This document shows positions 38,865-47,629 of a stretch of 64,000 nt of DNA, in pieces (within the stretch, counting starts at the first letter, position 1; each line of letters begins with the position of its first letter). The DNA is from Candidatus Brachythrix odensensis (GTDB lineage: Bacteria > Chloroflexota > Anaerolineae > J036 > Brachytrichaceae): positions 260,581 through 324,580 of the forward strand of contig JADKDT010000005.1 in NCBI GenBank assembly GCA_016714465.1, given 5' to 3'. The notes beneath the pieces are model-generated. The model did not search any database, had not been told where the DNA came from, and was given only the letters and a program-made list of their open reading frames with translations. A program made the translations under genes and the position numbers.

Positions 38865-39826
38865 CAAGCCTGCATCCTCAACTCTTCCAACGCCATACAT
38901 CGAATCCCATCCTGACCGCCGCCGACTGGCCCTATCCGGTCCACACTGTGTTCAACCCCGGCGCGACCCTGCTGCGCGATGGCACGACCCTGCTCCTGTG
39001 CCGGGCCGAGGACCGGCGCGGCCACTCGCACTTGAGCGTCGCCCGCTCGGTCAATGGCGTGGATGGCTGGCAGATCGATCCCCAGCCGACCCTGCCCGCG
39101 GATCCGGCGAACTTCCCCGAGGAACTGTGGGGGATCGAAGACCCGCGCATTACGTATGTCCCTGAGTTGAAGAAATACGTCATCGTCTACACTGCCTTTT
39201 CCAGCAGCGGCCCGGGGGTCGCGCTGGCGATGACCGAGGACTTCCGCGCCTTCGAGCGCCTGGGGATGGTCTTGCCGCCGGAGGACAAGGATGCGGCCCT
39301 ATTCCCGCATCGGATCGGCGGGAACTGGGCGATGATCCATCGGCCTGTCAGCGGCGCGGGCGCGCACATGTGGCTGTCGTACTCGCCAGACCTGCGCCAC
39401 TGGGGCAGCCATCGCTTGATGCTGGCTGCCCGGCGCGGCGCCTGGTGGGATGCGAACAAGATCGGCCTGTCGCCTCCACCCATCGAGACCCCCGAGGGCT
39501 GGCTGGTGATTTACCACGGCGTGCGGCACACCGCATCCGGCGCGATCTATCGGCTTGGACTGGCCCTGTTTGATCTGCAGGTCCCGGAGCGCTGTCTGGC
39601 CCGCGGCGACGAGTGGATGTTTGGGCCGCAGGAGCCCTATGAGCAATTCGGCGATGTGGGCAATGTCGTCTTCCCGTGCGGCTACACGGTCGCGCCGGAT
39701 GGCGATACGCTGCGGATCTACTACGGCGCGGCGGACACGAGCATCGCCCTTGCCACCGCGAGTATCAAAGCCATGCTCGCGTGGCTGGACCTGCACCGCA
39801 CCCTGCCCCGCAGCGGGTTGGACTAG
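38861..39826 (+). CDS. GH130 mannoside phosphorylase-like protein
   Basis: 321 aa five-bladed propeller of glycoside hydrolase family 130, which cleaves beta-mannosides with phosphate or water. Visible blocks: NPGATLL, CRAEDRRG, EELWGIEDPRITY with the catalytic Asp, HRPV, WWDANKIGLSPPPI, and YHGVRH. No signal peptide, so cytoplasmic. It is translationally coupled (ATGA) to the glycosyltransferase fusion, suggesting synthesis or turnover of a mannose-containing glycan. Exact linkage unknown. Confidence 0.9.
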   Translation: MTSLHPQLFQRHTSNPILTAADWPYPVHTVFNPGATLLRDGTTLLLCRAEDRRGHSHLSVARSVNGVDGWQIDPQPTLPADPANFPEELWGIEDPRITYVPELKKYVIVYTAFSSSGPGVALAMTEDFRAFERLGMVLPPEDKDAALFPHRIGGNWAMIHRPVSGAGAHMWLSYSPDLRHWGSHRLMLAARRGAWWDANKIGLSPPPIETPEGWLVIYHGVRHTASGAIYRLGLALFDLQVPERCLARGDEWMFGPQEPYEQFGDVGNVVFPCGYTVAPDGDTLRIYYGAADTSIALATASIKAMLAWLDLHRTLPRSGLD

Positions 39827-39833
39827 AAGTCAT

Positions 39834-39900
39834 CCCGAAAATACGCGAGATCACCCTTCCCGCGCGAAGCGCGGGAAGGGTGATCTCGCGTATTTTCGGG
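39834..39900. terminator. 32-bp-arm hairpin, GAA loop
   Basis: Arms 39834-39865 and 39869-39900 are perfect. CGAGATC subfamily: GCGAGATCACCCTTCCC. It begins 7 nt after the GH130 stop. Confidence 0.9.
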
Positions 39901-39969
39901 GATAGCCTCCCGGCGGGCGCCGGTGCGCTCATCCGTCATTCACCCGGGTGTAGTCAAATACGGCACTCT

Positions 39970-41448
39970 ATGAATTCCGACATCCAGGCAACCAACGCCC
40001 CCATTTTGGTCACCGGCGCCACCGGCTACATCGGCGGGCGGCTTGTGCCGCGCCTGCTGGAGATGGGCTATCGCGTGCGCTGCCTGGTGCGCGATCCTTC
40101 CCGCTTGCAGGGCCGGCCCTGGCAGGGCCAGGTCGAAATCGTGGCCGGCGACGTGCTTCAGCCCGACAGCCTCGCCCAGGCGATGGCGGGCGTGCGGGTG
40201 GCCTACTATCTCGTCCACAGCCTTGGCGGGGGGACCGACTTTCACGAACGGGACATGAACGCCGCTCGCAATTTTGGCGCGGCGGCCCGGGCCGCCGGGA
40301 TCGAGCGCCTGATCTTTCTGGGCGGCCTGGCCGAGGCGTCGCCCGGCCTGTCTGAGCACCTGCGCTCGCGCCAGCAATCGGGCGATGCGCTGCGCGAGGC
40401 CGGGGTGCCGGTCACCGAATTCCGGGCGGGCGTCATCGTGGGATCGGGCAGCCTGTCGTTCGAGATGATCCGCTACCTCGCCGAGCGCGTGCCGGTGATG
40501 ATCTGCCCGCGCTGGGTCTTCACCCGCACCCAACCCATTGGCATCCGCGAAGTGCTGGAGTATCTGACGGCGGCGCTCAGCGTGCCCGAAAGCGCCGGGC
40601 GGATCATCGAGATCGGCGGCTCGGAAGTCGTCACCTATGGCGAAATGATGACCCAGTATGCCGAGGTCCGCGGCCTCAAGCGCTGGATGATCCAGGTTCC
40701 GGTCCTGACCCCGCGCCTGTCATCGTACTGGGTGAATCTGGTCACCCCGATTCCCGCCGTTATTGCCCGCCCGCTCATCGAGGGCTTGCGCAACGAGAAC
40801 GTTGTGCATGACCCGGTCGCGCGCGACCTGTTCCCAAATGTCGCGCCGGTGAGCTATCGGGTCTCGGTGGCGCGCGCGCTGGCCAAGCTCGAGGCCAGGG
40901 ATGTTGAAACGGCCTGGAGCGATGCGCTGAGCACAAGCCAGGGCGATGTGCCGCCGCTCACCCTGACCGTGCAGGAGGGGATGGTGCTTGAACGCCGCCA
41001 GCGGATTGTGCCGGCGACGCCGGCGGCGCTGCACGCCGTCTTCTCCGGGATCGGCGGCAAGCGCGGCTGGTTTTACATGACCTGGGCGTGGGAGATCCGC
41101 GGGTTTGTCGATAAGCTGATCGGCGGGGTGGGCCTGCGGCGGGGCCGGCGCGATCCGGATGCGCTGCGGGTGGGCGAAGCCCTGGATTTCTGGCGGGTTG
41201 AGGCGGTCGAGGACCAGCGGCTGCTTCGCTTGCGGGCCGAGATGCGGGTGCCCGGCAAGGCCTGGCTGCAGTTCCAGGTGACGCCGCGCGAGGATGGCCA
41301 GACGCTGCTCTCGCAGACCGCCTTCTTCGCCCCCAAGGGCCTGTTTGGGTGGCTCTACTGGTATGGCCTTTATCCGTTGCATGGCCTGATCTTCAGCGGT
41401 CTCATTGATCAGATTGCGCGGCGCGCAGTGGGCCTGAAGCGATTGTAG
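39970..41448 (+). CDS. atypical SDR with DUF2867 C-terminal domain
   Basis: 492 aa. Residues 8-300 are an NAD(P)-binding extended/atypical SDR: VTGATGYIGGRLVPRLL, YYLVHSLGG in place of the YxxxK motif, and FRAGVIVGSGS. Residues about 330-490 are a DUF2867-type domain (GWFYMTWAWEIRGFVDKLIGG). Proteins of this architecture are annotated as NADH-binding epimerase or ubiquinone-subunit-like; function unproven. I chose ATG 39970 because upstream codons cross the hairpin. No SD. Confidence 0.85.
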   Translation: MNSDIQATNAPILVTGATGYIGGRLVPRLLEMGYRVRCLVRDPSRLQGRPWQGQVEIVAGDVLQPDSLAQAMAGVRVAYYLVHSLGGGTDFHERDMNAARNFGAAARAAGIERLIFLGGLAEASPGLSEHLRSRQQSGDALREAGVPVTEFRAGVIVGSGSLSFEMIRYLAERVPVMICPRWVFTRTQPIGIREVLEYLTAALSVPESAGRIIEIGGSEVVTYGEMMTQYAEVRGLKRWMIQVPVLTPRLSSYWVNLVTPIPAVIARPLIEGLRNENVVHDPVARDLFPNVAPVSYRVSVARALAKLEARDVETAWSDALSTSQGDVPPLTLTVQEGMVLERRQRIVPATPAALHAVFSGIGGKRGWFYMTWAWEIRGFVDKLIGGVGLRRGRRDPDALRVGEALDFWRVEAVEDQRLLRLRAEMRVPGKAWLQFQVTPREDGQTLLSQTAFFAPKGLFGWLYWYGLYPLHGLIFSGLIDQIARRAVGLKRL

Positions 41449-41458
41449 CGAAGCAGGT

Positions 41459-41464
41459 TAGACT
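41459..41464 (+). promoter_or_regulatory. -10 hexamer, leaderless
   Basis: TAGACT, exactly 6 nt before ATG 41471, so transcription would start at or next to the A of ATG. Confidence 0.6.
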
Positions 41465-41470
41465 GGGCCC

Positions 41471-42910
41471 ATGGATTTTCCCCTCGTTATTCAGGGCGGC
41501 ATGGGCGTCGCGATCTCGAACTGGACCCTGGCCAGGGCTGTGTCCCAGCTTGGACAGTTGGGCGTGGTTTCTGGCACCGGCATTAACCGGGTGCTGGCCA
41601 GCCGGCTCGCCGAGGGCGATCTTGGCGGGCACATGCGGCGCGCCCTGGCCAGCCTCCCCTTGCCCGAGGTGGTCAAGACCATCCTCGAGCGCTACTACAT
41701 CGCGGGCGGCAAGGCGCCGGACGCGCCCTACAAGACACCCCCGGCCTACTCGGTCAATCCGCCCGTCTTTCTGGATCAACTGACCGCGTTGGCCAACTAT
41801 GTCGAGGTCTTTCTGGCCAAGGAGAATCACGCCGGTCTGGTCGGGATCAACCTGCTCGAAAAAGTGCAGATGCCCAACCTTGCCTCGCTGTATGGCGCGA
41901 TGCTGGCCGGGGTGGACTATGTATTGATGGGCGCTGGCATCCCGACCCAGGTTGCGGGCGTGCTGGACAAGCTGGCCCGCCATGAGCCCGTCTCCTATCG
42001 GCTTGATGCGCATGGCGCCGGGCCGGAGGACGATGTGCGGATGCATTTTGACCCCGAGCGGATTTTCCCGGGCATCACGAGCCTGTTCGGGCAACTCAAA
42101 CGGCCGAAGTTTCTGCCCATCATCTCCTCGGTCACCCTGGCCCAGGCCCTGCTCAAGCGCAGCGAAGGCGCGATCGATGGTTTCGTGGTGGAAGGCCCGA
42201 CGGCAGGCGGCCACAACGCGCCTCCGCGCGGCGCGCTCAAGCTGAATGAATTGGGCGAGCCGATCTACGGCGACAAGGATGTGGTCGACCCCGAGAAGAT
42301 GAAGCAGTTTGGCTTGCCCTTCTGGTTTGCCGGCGGCTTCGGAAATCCCCAGCAATTGAAGAACATCCGGGCCGCCGGGGCGGCGGGTATCCAGGTGGGC
42401 ACTGCCTTTGCGCTGTGCGACGAGTCCGGGATGGCGCCCGCGCTGAAGAAATCGGTGTTGCGCCAGGTGTTTGATGAGGCCGCCCAGGTTTTCACCAGCC
42501 CCAACGCCTCGCCCACGGGCTTCCCGTTCAAGGTGGTATCGGTGCCCGGGACGATGTCGGATCCGGAGGTATACGCGGCCCGCAATCGTATTTGCGACCT
42601 TGGCTTTTTGCGGGTGATCGTCAAGAAGGAAGACGGCACCCTCAACTATCGCTGCCCCGCCGAGCCGGTCGATGATTATGTGCGCAAGGGCGGCAAGATC
42701 GAGGACACGGCCGGCCGGGCCTGCCTGTGCAACAACCTGGTGGCCACCGCCGGCTACGGTCAGCACCGCAAGGATGGCGCGGTGGAGCAGCCACTCGTCA
42801 CCTCCGGCGACGATCTGGCGGCGGTGGGTCAGCTTGTGCCGGCTGGAAAGACCAGCTACACCGCCGCTGATGTGATCGGTTTTCTGCTTGGGCCTTCGGG
42901 ACTACACTGA
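41471..42910 (+). CDS. nitronate monooxygenase family protein
   Basis: 479 aa FMN TIM-barrel protein of the nitronate monooxygenase/2-nitropropane dioxygenase group, which oxidises alkyl nitronates. QGGMGVAIS opens the barrel, VEGPTAGGHN gives the family His, and WFAGGFG with GIQVGTAFAL is the phosphate-binding end. It is longer than the usual 330-360 aa because of a C-terminal part with several Cys (ICDLG, YRCPAEP, RACLCNN). Leaderless from TAGACT. It precedes the kinase gene by 4 nt, but the kinase has its own -10. Confidence 0.88.
   Translation: MDFPLVIQGGMGVAISNWTLARAVSQLGQLGVVSGTGINRVLASRLAEGDLGGHMRRALASLPLPEVVKTILERYYIAGGKAPDAPYKTPPAYSVNPPVFLDQLTALANYVEVFLAKENHAGLVGINLLEKVQMPNLASLYGAMLAGVDYVLMGAGIPTQVAGVLDKLARHEPVSYRLDAHGAGPEDDVRMHFDPERIFPGITSLFGQLKRPKFLPIISSVTLAQALLKRSEGAIDGFVVEGPTAGGHNAPPRGALKLNELGEPIYGDKDVVDPEKMKQFGLPFWFAGGFGNPQQLKNIRAAGAAGIQVGTAFALCDESGMAPALKKSVLRQVFDEAAQVFTSPNASPTGFPFKVVSVPGTMSDPEVYAARNRICDLGFLRVIVKKEDGTLNYRCPAEPVDDYVRKGGKIEDTAGRACLCNNLVATAGYGQHRKDGAVEQPLVTSGDDLAAVGQLVPAGKTSYTAADVIGFLLGPSGLH
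42903..42908 (+). promoter_or_regulatory. -10 hexamer, leaderless
   Basis: TACACT, 6 nt before ATG 42915; it lies in the last codons of the upstream gene. Confidence 0.55.
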
Positions 42911-42914
42911 CTCT

Positions 42915-44462
42915 ATGACCCCTTCGCGCGACGCGTATCGGGAGGTCTTCGAGGCCGCAGGTGACGGACTGATCATCAGCGACGTCGAAACGGGCCGCGT
43001 GGTGGATGCCAATTCCCTGGCCGGCGCCATGCATGGCTACGCGCGCGAGGACTTCATCGGCCTAAGCTCGGCAAGCTACATCACTCCCAGCGGTGAACGC
43101 CAGTTCCTCGCCGATCTCCAGGCCATTCGGCCGGGCGATGTGTTTGAAGCGCTGTCCGTCCACCAGCGCCGGGACAAAACGCAGTTCTTTGCCGAAGAGC
43201 GGCGGTCGGCGCTGACGCATGGGGACCGGGCCTGCCTGATGAGCGTTGTGCGGGATATCAGCCAGCGGGTTGAGTCCGAACAATATCTTCTGGAAGAGGT
43301 GGAGACCCGGACCCGCGAGCAGGCCACCCTGTTGGAAGTCTCCCAAACGCTGGCCTCGGCCCTGCAACTCAAGCCGGGGCTGATTCTCGACCAACTTCGG
43401 GCGATCCTGGATTACAGCCAGGCCGGGCTCTTTGCGCTCGAGGGATCCGACCTGGTCCCCCTGGCCGTGCGCGGGCCGCTGCCATTGGAACAAGCGGTCC
43501 CGTTCCGTATTCGAATGAATGGTCCGGAGACCCTTACCGCGCTGTTTCCGGACAACGCGCCCATTCGAATCGCCGATGTGTCGGGCGCGGATTCGGCGGC
43601 GCAGTATCTCCGGTCCTTTCTCGAGAACCAGGCCGCCATGCTGTTGGCCGGGATGCGGGCCTGGATGTGGGTGCCTGTCGCCGTGAAGAGCGAGGTGATC
43701 GGCGCCATCGGCGTTGCCCACAACGAATTGGACTATTTCACCGACCATCACGCCAACCTGGCCCTGATCGTGGCCAACCAGGCGGCCATCACCATGGTCA
43801 ACGCCGACTTGTACGAGCACGCCCAGGCGCTGGCCGTGCTCCGCGAGCGCCAGCGCCTGGCCCAGGACCTGCACGACGCCGTCAATCAGTCACTCTTCTC
43901 CGCGGGTTTGATCGCCGAGGTCCTGCCCCGCCTGTGGGATCGCGACAATGCGCAGGGGCGGGAATCGCTCGATGATCTGCGCCGTCTGATCCGTGGCGCG
44001 TTGGCTGAAATGAGGATCCTGCTGGTGGAGTTGCGCCCCACGGCCTTGACCGACAGCGACCTGGCCGACCTGTTGCGCCTGCTGGCCAGCGCGCTGACAG
44101 GCCGGGCGAAGATCCCGGTGACGGTGAGCGTCACCGGCAAGGGCGCCCTGCCGGCCGAGGCGCAGGTGGCGTTCTATCGTTTGTGCCAGGAAGGGCTGAA
44201 CAATGTTGCTAAGCATTCCAAGGCAAAACGGGTTGACATCAAACTTCAGTATGGCCCGGCCGACGGCGCGGTTGAGTTGCGCATCCATGACGACGGCCGC
44301 GGCTTTGATCCTGCGAGTATTCGATCCGGCCACTACGGCCTGAGCATCATGCGCGAACGGGCAGATGCCGTGGGCGCGGTATTGTCGATCGAAAGCCGGC
44401 CGGGCCAGGGCGCTGACCTTGCCATGCGGTGGGCCCCGGCTCCCAAACAGGAGGTGGCGTGA
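42915..44462 (+). CDS. PAS-GAF sensor histidine kinase, NarL type
   Basis: 515 aa soluble kinase. A PAS domain (about 8-130, DGLIISDVETGRVVDAN), a short coiled segment, a GAF domain (about 140-300), then HisKA_3 with RQRLAQDLHDAVNQ (His about 320) and a HATPase with LCQEGLNNVAKH, DDGRGFDP and GLSIMRERA. There is no membrane segment, so it probably senses a cytoplasmic ligand. TGA overlaps the next ATG (TGATG), pairing it with the response regulator. Confidence 0.93.
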   Translation: MTPSRDAYREVFEAAGDGLIISDVETGRVVDANSLAGAMHGYAREDFIGLSSASYITPSGERQFLADLQAIRPGDVFEALSVHQRRDKTQFFAEERRSALTHGDRACLMSVVRDISQRVESEQYLLEEVETRTREQATLLEVSQTLASALQLKPGLILDQLRAILDYSQAGLFALEGSDLVPLAVRGPLPLEQAVPFRIRMNGPETLTALFPDNAPIRIADVSGADSAAQYLRSFLENQAAMLLAGMRAWMWVPVAVKSEVIGAIGVAHNELDYFTDHHANLALIVANQAAITMVNADLYEHAQALAVLRERQRLAQDLHDAVNQSLFSAGLIAEVLPRLWDRDNAQGRESLDDLRRLIRGALAEMRILLVELRPTALTDSDLADLLRLLASALTGRAKIPVTVSVTGKGALPAEAQVAFYRLCQEGLNNVAKHSKAKRVDIKLQYGPADGAVELRIHDDGRGFDPASIRSGHYGLSIMRERADAVGAVLSIESRPGQGADLAMRWAPAPKQEVA

Positions 44463-45100
44463 TGTCTGCTTCATCCATTCGGATAATGATTGTGGATGAC
44501 CATCCCATGGTCCGCCTGGGTCTGTCGACGTTCCTAAAAGTCTATGATGACCTCGAGCTGGTTGGCGAAGCCGACGACGGCGCGGCCGCGCTTCAATTGT
44601 GCAAAGAGGTCTTGCCGGATGTGGTCCTGATGGACATGGTCATGCCCATCATGGATGGTGTGACGGCGACCCGGGCCATCCGCCAGCAATTCCCGAGCGC
44701 GCAGGTGATCGCCCTGACCAGCTTTAAGCAAGAAGGGCTGGTGGAGAAAGCTCTGCAGGCCGGGGCGATTGGCTATTTGCTCAAGGACGTTTCGGCCGAC
44801 AAGCTTGTCTCGGCCATCCGGTCAGCCCACATGGGCCGGGCCACCCTATCGCCCGAGGCCACCCAAATTCTGGTCGAGGCCGCCAACAAACCGCCCCCGC
44901 CGGGTCATGACTTGACCAAACGCGAGTGGGCGGTCCTGGCTTTGCTGGTCGAGGGATTGAACAACACCCAGATCGCGCATCGGCTGGGGGTCAGTTCGTC
45001 CACGGTCAAAACCCACGTCAGCGCCATCCTTTCCAAATTTGGCGTCGAGAGCCGGACCGAAGCGGCTGCGCTGGCGCTGCGCCATCACCTCATCTCTTAA
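44462..45100 (+). CDS. NarL/FixJ response regulator
   Basis: 212 aa. Receiver: IMIVDDHPMVR, phospho-acceptor Asp in VLMDMVMP (about 57), Thr/Lys in ALTS and GYLLKD. LuxR-type HTH: LTKREWAVLALLVEGLNNTQIAHRLG followed by TVKTHVSAIL. Start ATG 44462 gives the 4-base coupling to the kinase. The terminator at 45118 ends the unit. Confidence 0.95.
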   Translation: MSASSIRIMIVDDHPMVRLGLSTFLKVYDDLELVGEADDGAAALQLCKEVLPDVVLMDMVMPIMDGVTATRAIRQQFPSAQVIALTSFKQEGLVEKALQAGAIGYLLKDVSADKLVSAIRSAHMGRATLSPEATQILVEAANKPPPPGHDLTKREWAVLALLVEGLNNTQIAHRLGVSSSTVKTHVSAILSKFGVESRTEAAALALRHHLIS

Positions 45101-45117
45101 GCCCAAAGAAGAACCCG

Positions 45118-45168
45118 AAAGCGACAGGCCCCGGACCGGCGTACGCCGGTCCGGGGCCTGTCGCTTTT
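45118..45168 (+). terminator. 25-bp palindromic terminator
   Basis: A fully palindromic 50 bp (45118-45167) centred on GTAC, 17 nt after the regulator stop, ending in TTTT. The strongest terminator of the kinase/regulator unit. Confidence 0.88.
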
Positions 45169-45173
45169 CTTAT

Positions 45174-45220
45174 CTCCCCCAAATGGTGGAGACGAGAACA
45201 CCCCGGGCGAGGGATGCGCC
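45174..45220. promoter_or_regulatory. conserved intergenic element, copy 2
   Basis: TCTCCCCCAAATGGTGGAGA is an imperfect 9-2-9 inverted repeat, then CCCCGGGCGAGGGATGCG. Blocks and order match 13512-13556. It lies about 65 nt upstream of the receiver gene start, a typical activator distance. Confidence 0.6.
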
Positions 45221-45236
45221 CAGGGCGTTTCCGGCC

Positions 45237-45242
45237 TAGGAT
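45237..45242 (+). promoter_or_regulatory. -10 hexamer, leaderless
   Basis: TAGGAT, 6 nt before ATG 45249. Confidence 0.5.
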
Positions 45243-45248
45243 GTTGAC

Positions 45249-45620
45249 ATGGTCCGCATCTACATAGCCGATGGCCTGGCAGAAGAACGTTCAGCCCTTC
45301 GTCTGGTGTTGCGGCGTCTTGACATGGTGGTCGTGGGTGAAGCAGCCGATTGGGAGACGACACTGGCGAAGGCGCCAGCGACGCGGCTCGATATTCTGAT
45401 GGTGGATTGGGGTCTGCTCCCGGACGAGTCCGGAACAGCCCTGGATCTGTTGCGCGCGGCCTGCCCAGGAGCCATCATTGTCATTCTGATCAGCCACATG
45501 GACGCCCGCAAGCAGGCCGCGCTGTCAGCCGGCGCGGACGTTTTCATCAGCAAGGGCGAGTTGCCCGAGCGGGTGGCCGAACGACTGCGCGGCATCGCCG
45601 CAAGCGTGCCGCTGAAGTAG
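45249..45620 (+). CDS. stand-alone receiver domain protein
   Basis: 123 aa CheY-like receiver with no output domain. IYIADG gives the N-terminal acidic site, ILMVDWGLLP the phospho-acceptor Asp (about 54), LISHMD the switch position (Ser), and FISKGELP the Lys. It heads the stress cluster, with the operator-like element upstream. It may relay phosphate or act by binding a partner. Confidence 0.85.
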   Translation: MVRIYIADGLAEERSALRLVLRRLDMVVVGEAADWETTLAKAPATRLDILMVDWGLLPDESGTALDLLRAACPGAIIVILISHMDARKQAALSAGADVFISKGELPERVAERLRGIAASVPLK

Positions 45621-45723
45621 CGGCCCCACGGCTGAGCATCAAGAACGGCACTCCTCTCTGCCTGGAGCGCCGCCGAAACAACAACAGAGGCAGCCAAGTG
45701 GAACGATCCAGGAGGATCAAAAC

Positions 45724-45957
45724 ATGAACAAGGATGAATTCGAAGGCAAGTGGAAGCAGATTCGTGGACAGGCCCGACAGTGGTGGGGCAAGCTGACCGA
45801 TGACGATATTGAGCGCGTCGGCGGCAAGTACGAGGAGTTCCTGGGCGTTGTGCAGGAAAAGTACGGCTATACCCGCGAAGCGGCTGAGACCGAAGTCAAC
45901 AAGCGGGTGGCCGAGTTCGAGGCCAACCAGAAGAAGCACGCCGCGCCAGTCAAGTAA
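45724..45957 (+). CDS. CsbD-like stress protein
   Basis: 77 aa. KDEFEGKWKQIRGQARQWWG with KLTDDDIERVGGKYEEFLG is the CsbD family; members are induced by general stress in other bacteria, with no known activity. SD-like AGGAG lies 9 nt upstream of ATG. First of a run of small envelope/stress genes. Confidence 0.92.
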   Translation: MNKDEFEGKWKQIRGQARQWWGKLTDDDIERVGGKYEEFLGVVQEKYGYTREAAETEVNKRVAEFEANQKKHAAPVK

Positions 45958-45974
45958 ACGTTAACACTGGTTTA

Positions 45975-46015
45975 TCCGAAGCGCCATCCCGGCTCCGCCG
46001 GGATGGCGCTTCGGA
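45975..46015. repeat. 19-bp-arm hairpin, TCC loop
   Basis: Arms 45975-45993 and 45997-46015 are perfect; the opposite strand loop is GGA. It lies between the CsbD and GlsB genes. Confidence 0.85.
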
Positions 46016-46035
46016 AACCTACAGGAGAACTAAAC

Positions 46036-46314
46036 ATGTTGAACTTCATCATTTGGATTATCGTTGGCGGGATCATCGGCTGGCTGGCCAGCATGATTAT
46101 GCATACCAACGGAAGCCAGGGCACCCTCATCGATATCGTGGTCGGGATTGTTGGCGCCTTTGTCGGCGGCCTGGTGTTGAGCCCGCTGCTCGGCGTCGGC
46201 ACGATCAACGACGGCAATTTCAGCCTGCCCTCGCTGCTCGTGTCGCTGCTCGGGGCGGTCATTCTGCTGGCGGTTGTCAGACTGTTCAGCCGCGGCGGAA
46301 CTCGCCGCGCATAA
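46036..46314 (+). CDS. GlsB/YeaQ/YmgE family membrane protein
   Basis: 92 aa with three hydrophobic segments (FIIWIIVGGIIGWLASMIM; LIDIVVGIVGAFVGGLVL; SLLVSLLGAVILLAVV). The glycine-rich pattern is that of the transglycosylase-associated/GlsB family, linked to envelope stress. ATG 46036 has AGGAGAA 8 nt upstream; a Met at 46003 falls in the hairpin. Confidence 0.9.
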   Translation: MLNFIIWIIVGGIIGWLASMIMHTNGSQGTLIDIVVGIVGAFVGGLVLSPLLGVGTINDGNFSLPSLLVSLLGAVILLAVVRLFSRGGTRRA

Positions 46315-46335
46315 CGCCTCGAAGTAAAGCACATC

Positions 46336-46378
46336 CCGGAATCGATATTCCCCGGTTCGCCGGGGATATCGATTCCGG
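46336..46378. repeat. hairpin with TTCG loop
   Basis: Arms CCGGAATCGATATTCCCCGG and its near complement with a one-base bulge, loop TTCG at 46356-46359. Between GlsB and YggT genes. Confidence 0.8.
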
Positions 46379-46400
46379 TTACTGGCCTTAAGGAGGCTCA

Positions 46401-46901
46401 ATGTCCAACTATCCAAACGCAGAAGATACGGCTGTGGATCGCCGCCAGGAAACAGTGATTACTCAGCAGCCTGGCTACGCGGCGACCGAGCAGGTCACCC
46501 GCGACGTCGCGTCCGAGAAGCGCCAAACCCTGTTCCAGATCAACCGCATCCTGTACACCCTGCTGGGTGGGCTGGAGATTCTCCTGGCCGCCCGCTTCGT
46601 GTTGAAACTGATCGGGGCCAATCCGGGCAGCGGCTTTGCGGCCGCCATCTACGGACTGTCTGGCGTCTTCGTCGCCCCGTTCAATGGCCTGATCGCGACG
46701 CCGGCATCCGGCGGCACGATTTTTGAAGTGACCACGATCATTGCGATGATCGTCTTTGCCCTCATCGTGTGGGGCATTGTGCGGATCATCCCGATCATTA
46801 CCGATCGGCCGAGCGCGCGCACCGTTACCCGCACGACCCGCGAGCAGACTCCGGGCGGGCAGGGCAACGAGCGCACCACGCGCACCATCACCAAGGACTG
46901 A
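46401..46901 (+). CDS. YggT-family membrane protein
   Basis: 166 aa. A 45-residue cytoplasmic-type N terminus is followed by the YggT-like membrane region (INRILYTLLGGLEILLAARF, then IGANPGSGFAAAIYGLSG, and FEVTTIIAMIVFALIVWGIV) and a Thr/Arg-rich basic tail. SD AAGGAGG is well placed. One nt separates it from the next small gene. Confidence 0.85.
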   Translation: MSNYPNAEDTAVDRRQETVITQQPGYAATEQVTRDVASEKRQTLFQINRILYTLLGGLEILLAARFVLKLIGANPGSGFAAAIYGLSGVFVAPFNGLIATPASGGTIFEVTTIIAMIVFALIVWGIVRIIPIITDRPSARTVTRTTREQTPGGQGNERTTRTITKD

Positions 46902-46902
46902 C

Positions 46903-47061
46903 ATGAGACTGAGCTTTAACAAGAGCATCGGCAGCCTGCTGCTGGCCATATGGCTCATTCTGACCGGCCTGGCGCACTTCGTCCCGGCCATCGCCGGCTT
47001 GGCTGTCGTGCTGGCGATTGTCGCCATCGTCGCCGGCGTGTTCATCCTGCTCGGGCGCTAG
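46903..47061 (+). CDS. 52-aa two-helix membrane protein
   Basis: MRLSFNKSIGSLLLAIWLIL then LAHFVPAIAGLAVVLAIVAI and VAGVFILLGR: two hydrophobic helices with a short basic N terminus. No family assigned. It begins 1 nt after the YggT stop, so it is probably translated with it. Confidence 0.75.
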   Translation: MRLSFNKSIGSLLLAIWLILTGLAHFVPAIAGLAVVLAIVAIVAGVFILLGR

Positions 47062-47084
47062 GCGCCACTAACAAGACCTATGCC

Positions 47085-47121
47085 GGGGCAAATCCCCCGG
47101 CGCAACCGGGGGATATACCCC
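47085..47121. repeat. imperfect hairpin
   Basis: Stem ATCCCCCGG/CCGGGGGAT around CGCAA, with an outer GGGG/CCCC pairing. Between the small membrane gene and the YtxH gene. Confidence 0.7.
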
Positions 47122-47137
47122 CGACGGAGAAAACTGA

Positions 47138-47482
47138 ATGAAAGACGTAATGAACGAACACAAGACCCATATCAATCGCCCGGGCAGCTTCCTGGCGGGC
47201 GCGATTTTTGGCGGATTGGCGGGCGCGGGCGCGATGCTCCTGATGGCCGAACAGTCCGGCAAAAAGACACGCGCGCAGATCCAGCTCAAAGGTGAAGAGC
47301 TGCGCGACCAGGCGTCCGAGGCCGTGGAAGACGTGGTCTCCCAGACCCGCGACACCGCGCGCAAAATCACCTCTGATTTCCGGACGAAGGCCCGCGAGAT
47401 CAAGACTGGCGGCGAGCAGCTGCTTGCCGAGCAGAAGGCGCGCATGAACAATGCGGTCGCCGACGCGAAGGCTGCCGCCTGA
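47138..47482 (+). CDS. YtxH-domain protein
   Basis: 114 aa. PGSFLAGAIFGGLAGAGAML is the single membrane segment typical of YtxH stress proteins, followed by a long charged helix (EELRDQASEAVEDVVSQTRD). SD GGAGA 7 nt upstream of ATG 47138. Last gene of the stress cluster. Confidence 0.88.
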   Translation: MKDVMNEHKTHINRPGSFLAGAIFGGLAGAGAMLLMAEQSGKKTRAQIQLKGEELRDQASEAVEDVVSQTRDTARKITSDFRTKAREIKTGGEQLLAEQKARMNNAVADAKAAA

Positions 47483-47514
47483 CGTGATGCGGGATGCCGT
47501 GTCTGGAGGGGCTT

Positions 47515-47544
47515 GGACCAGGAGGTCCGGGCCGCCTCCGGTCC
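47515..47544 (+). terminator. hairpin after the stress cluster
   Basis: GGACC-GGAGG pairs with CCTCC-GGTCC with a one-base bulge. 32 nt after the YtxH stop; no T run. Confidence 0.55.
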
Positions 47545-47629
47545 ACATCCCATGAAATTATCGGAGAGTTACGCATATCGCCCTATCGGTCCAGAATGTT
47601 CTTCACCGCGGGGGTGGGGAGGAACAGCA

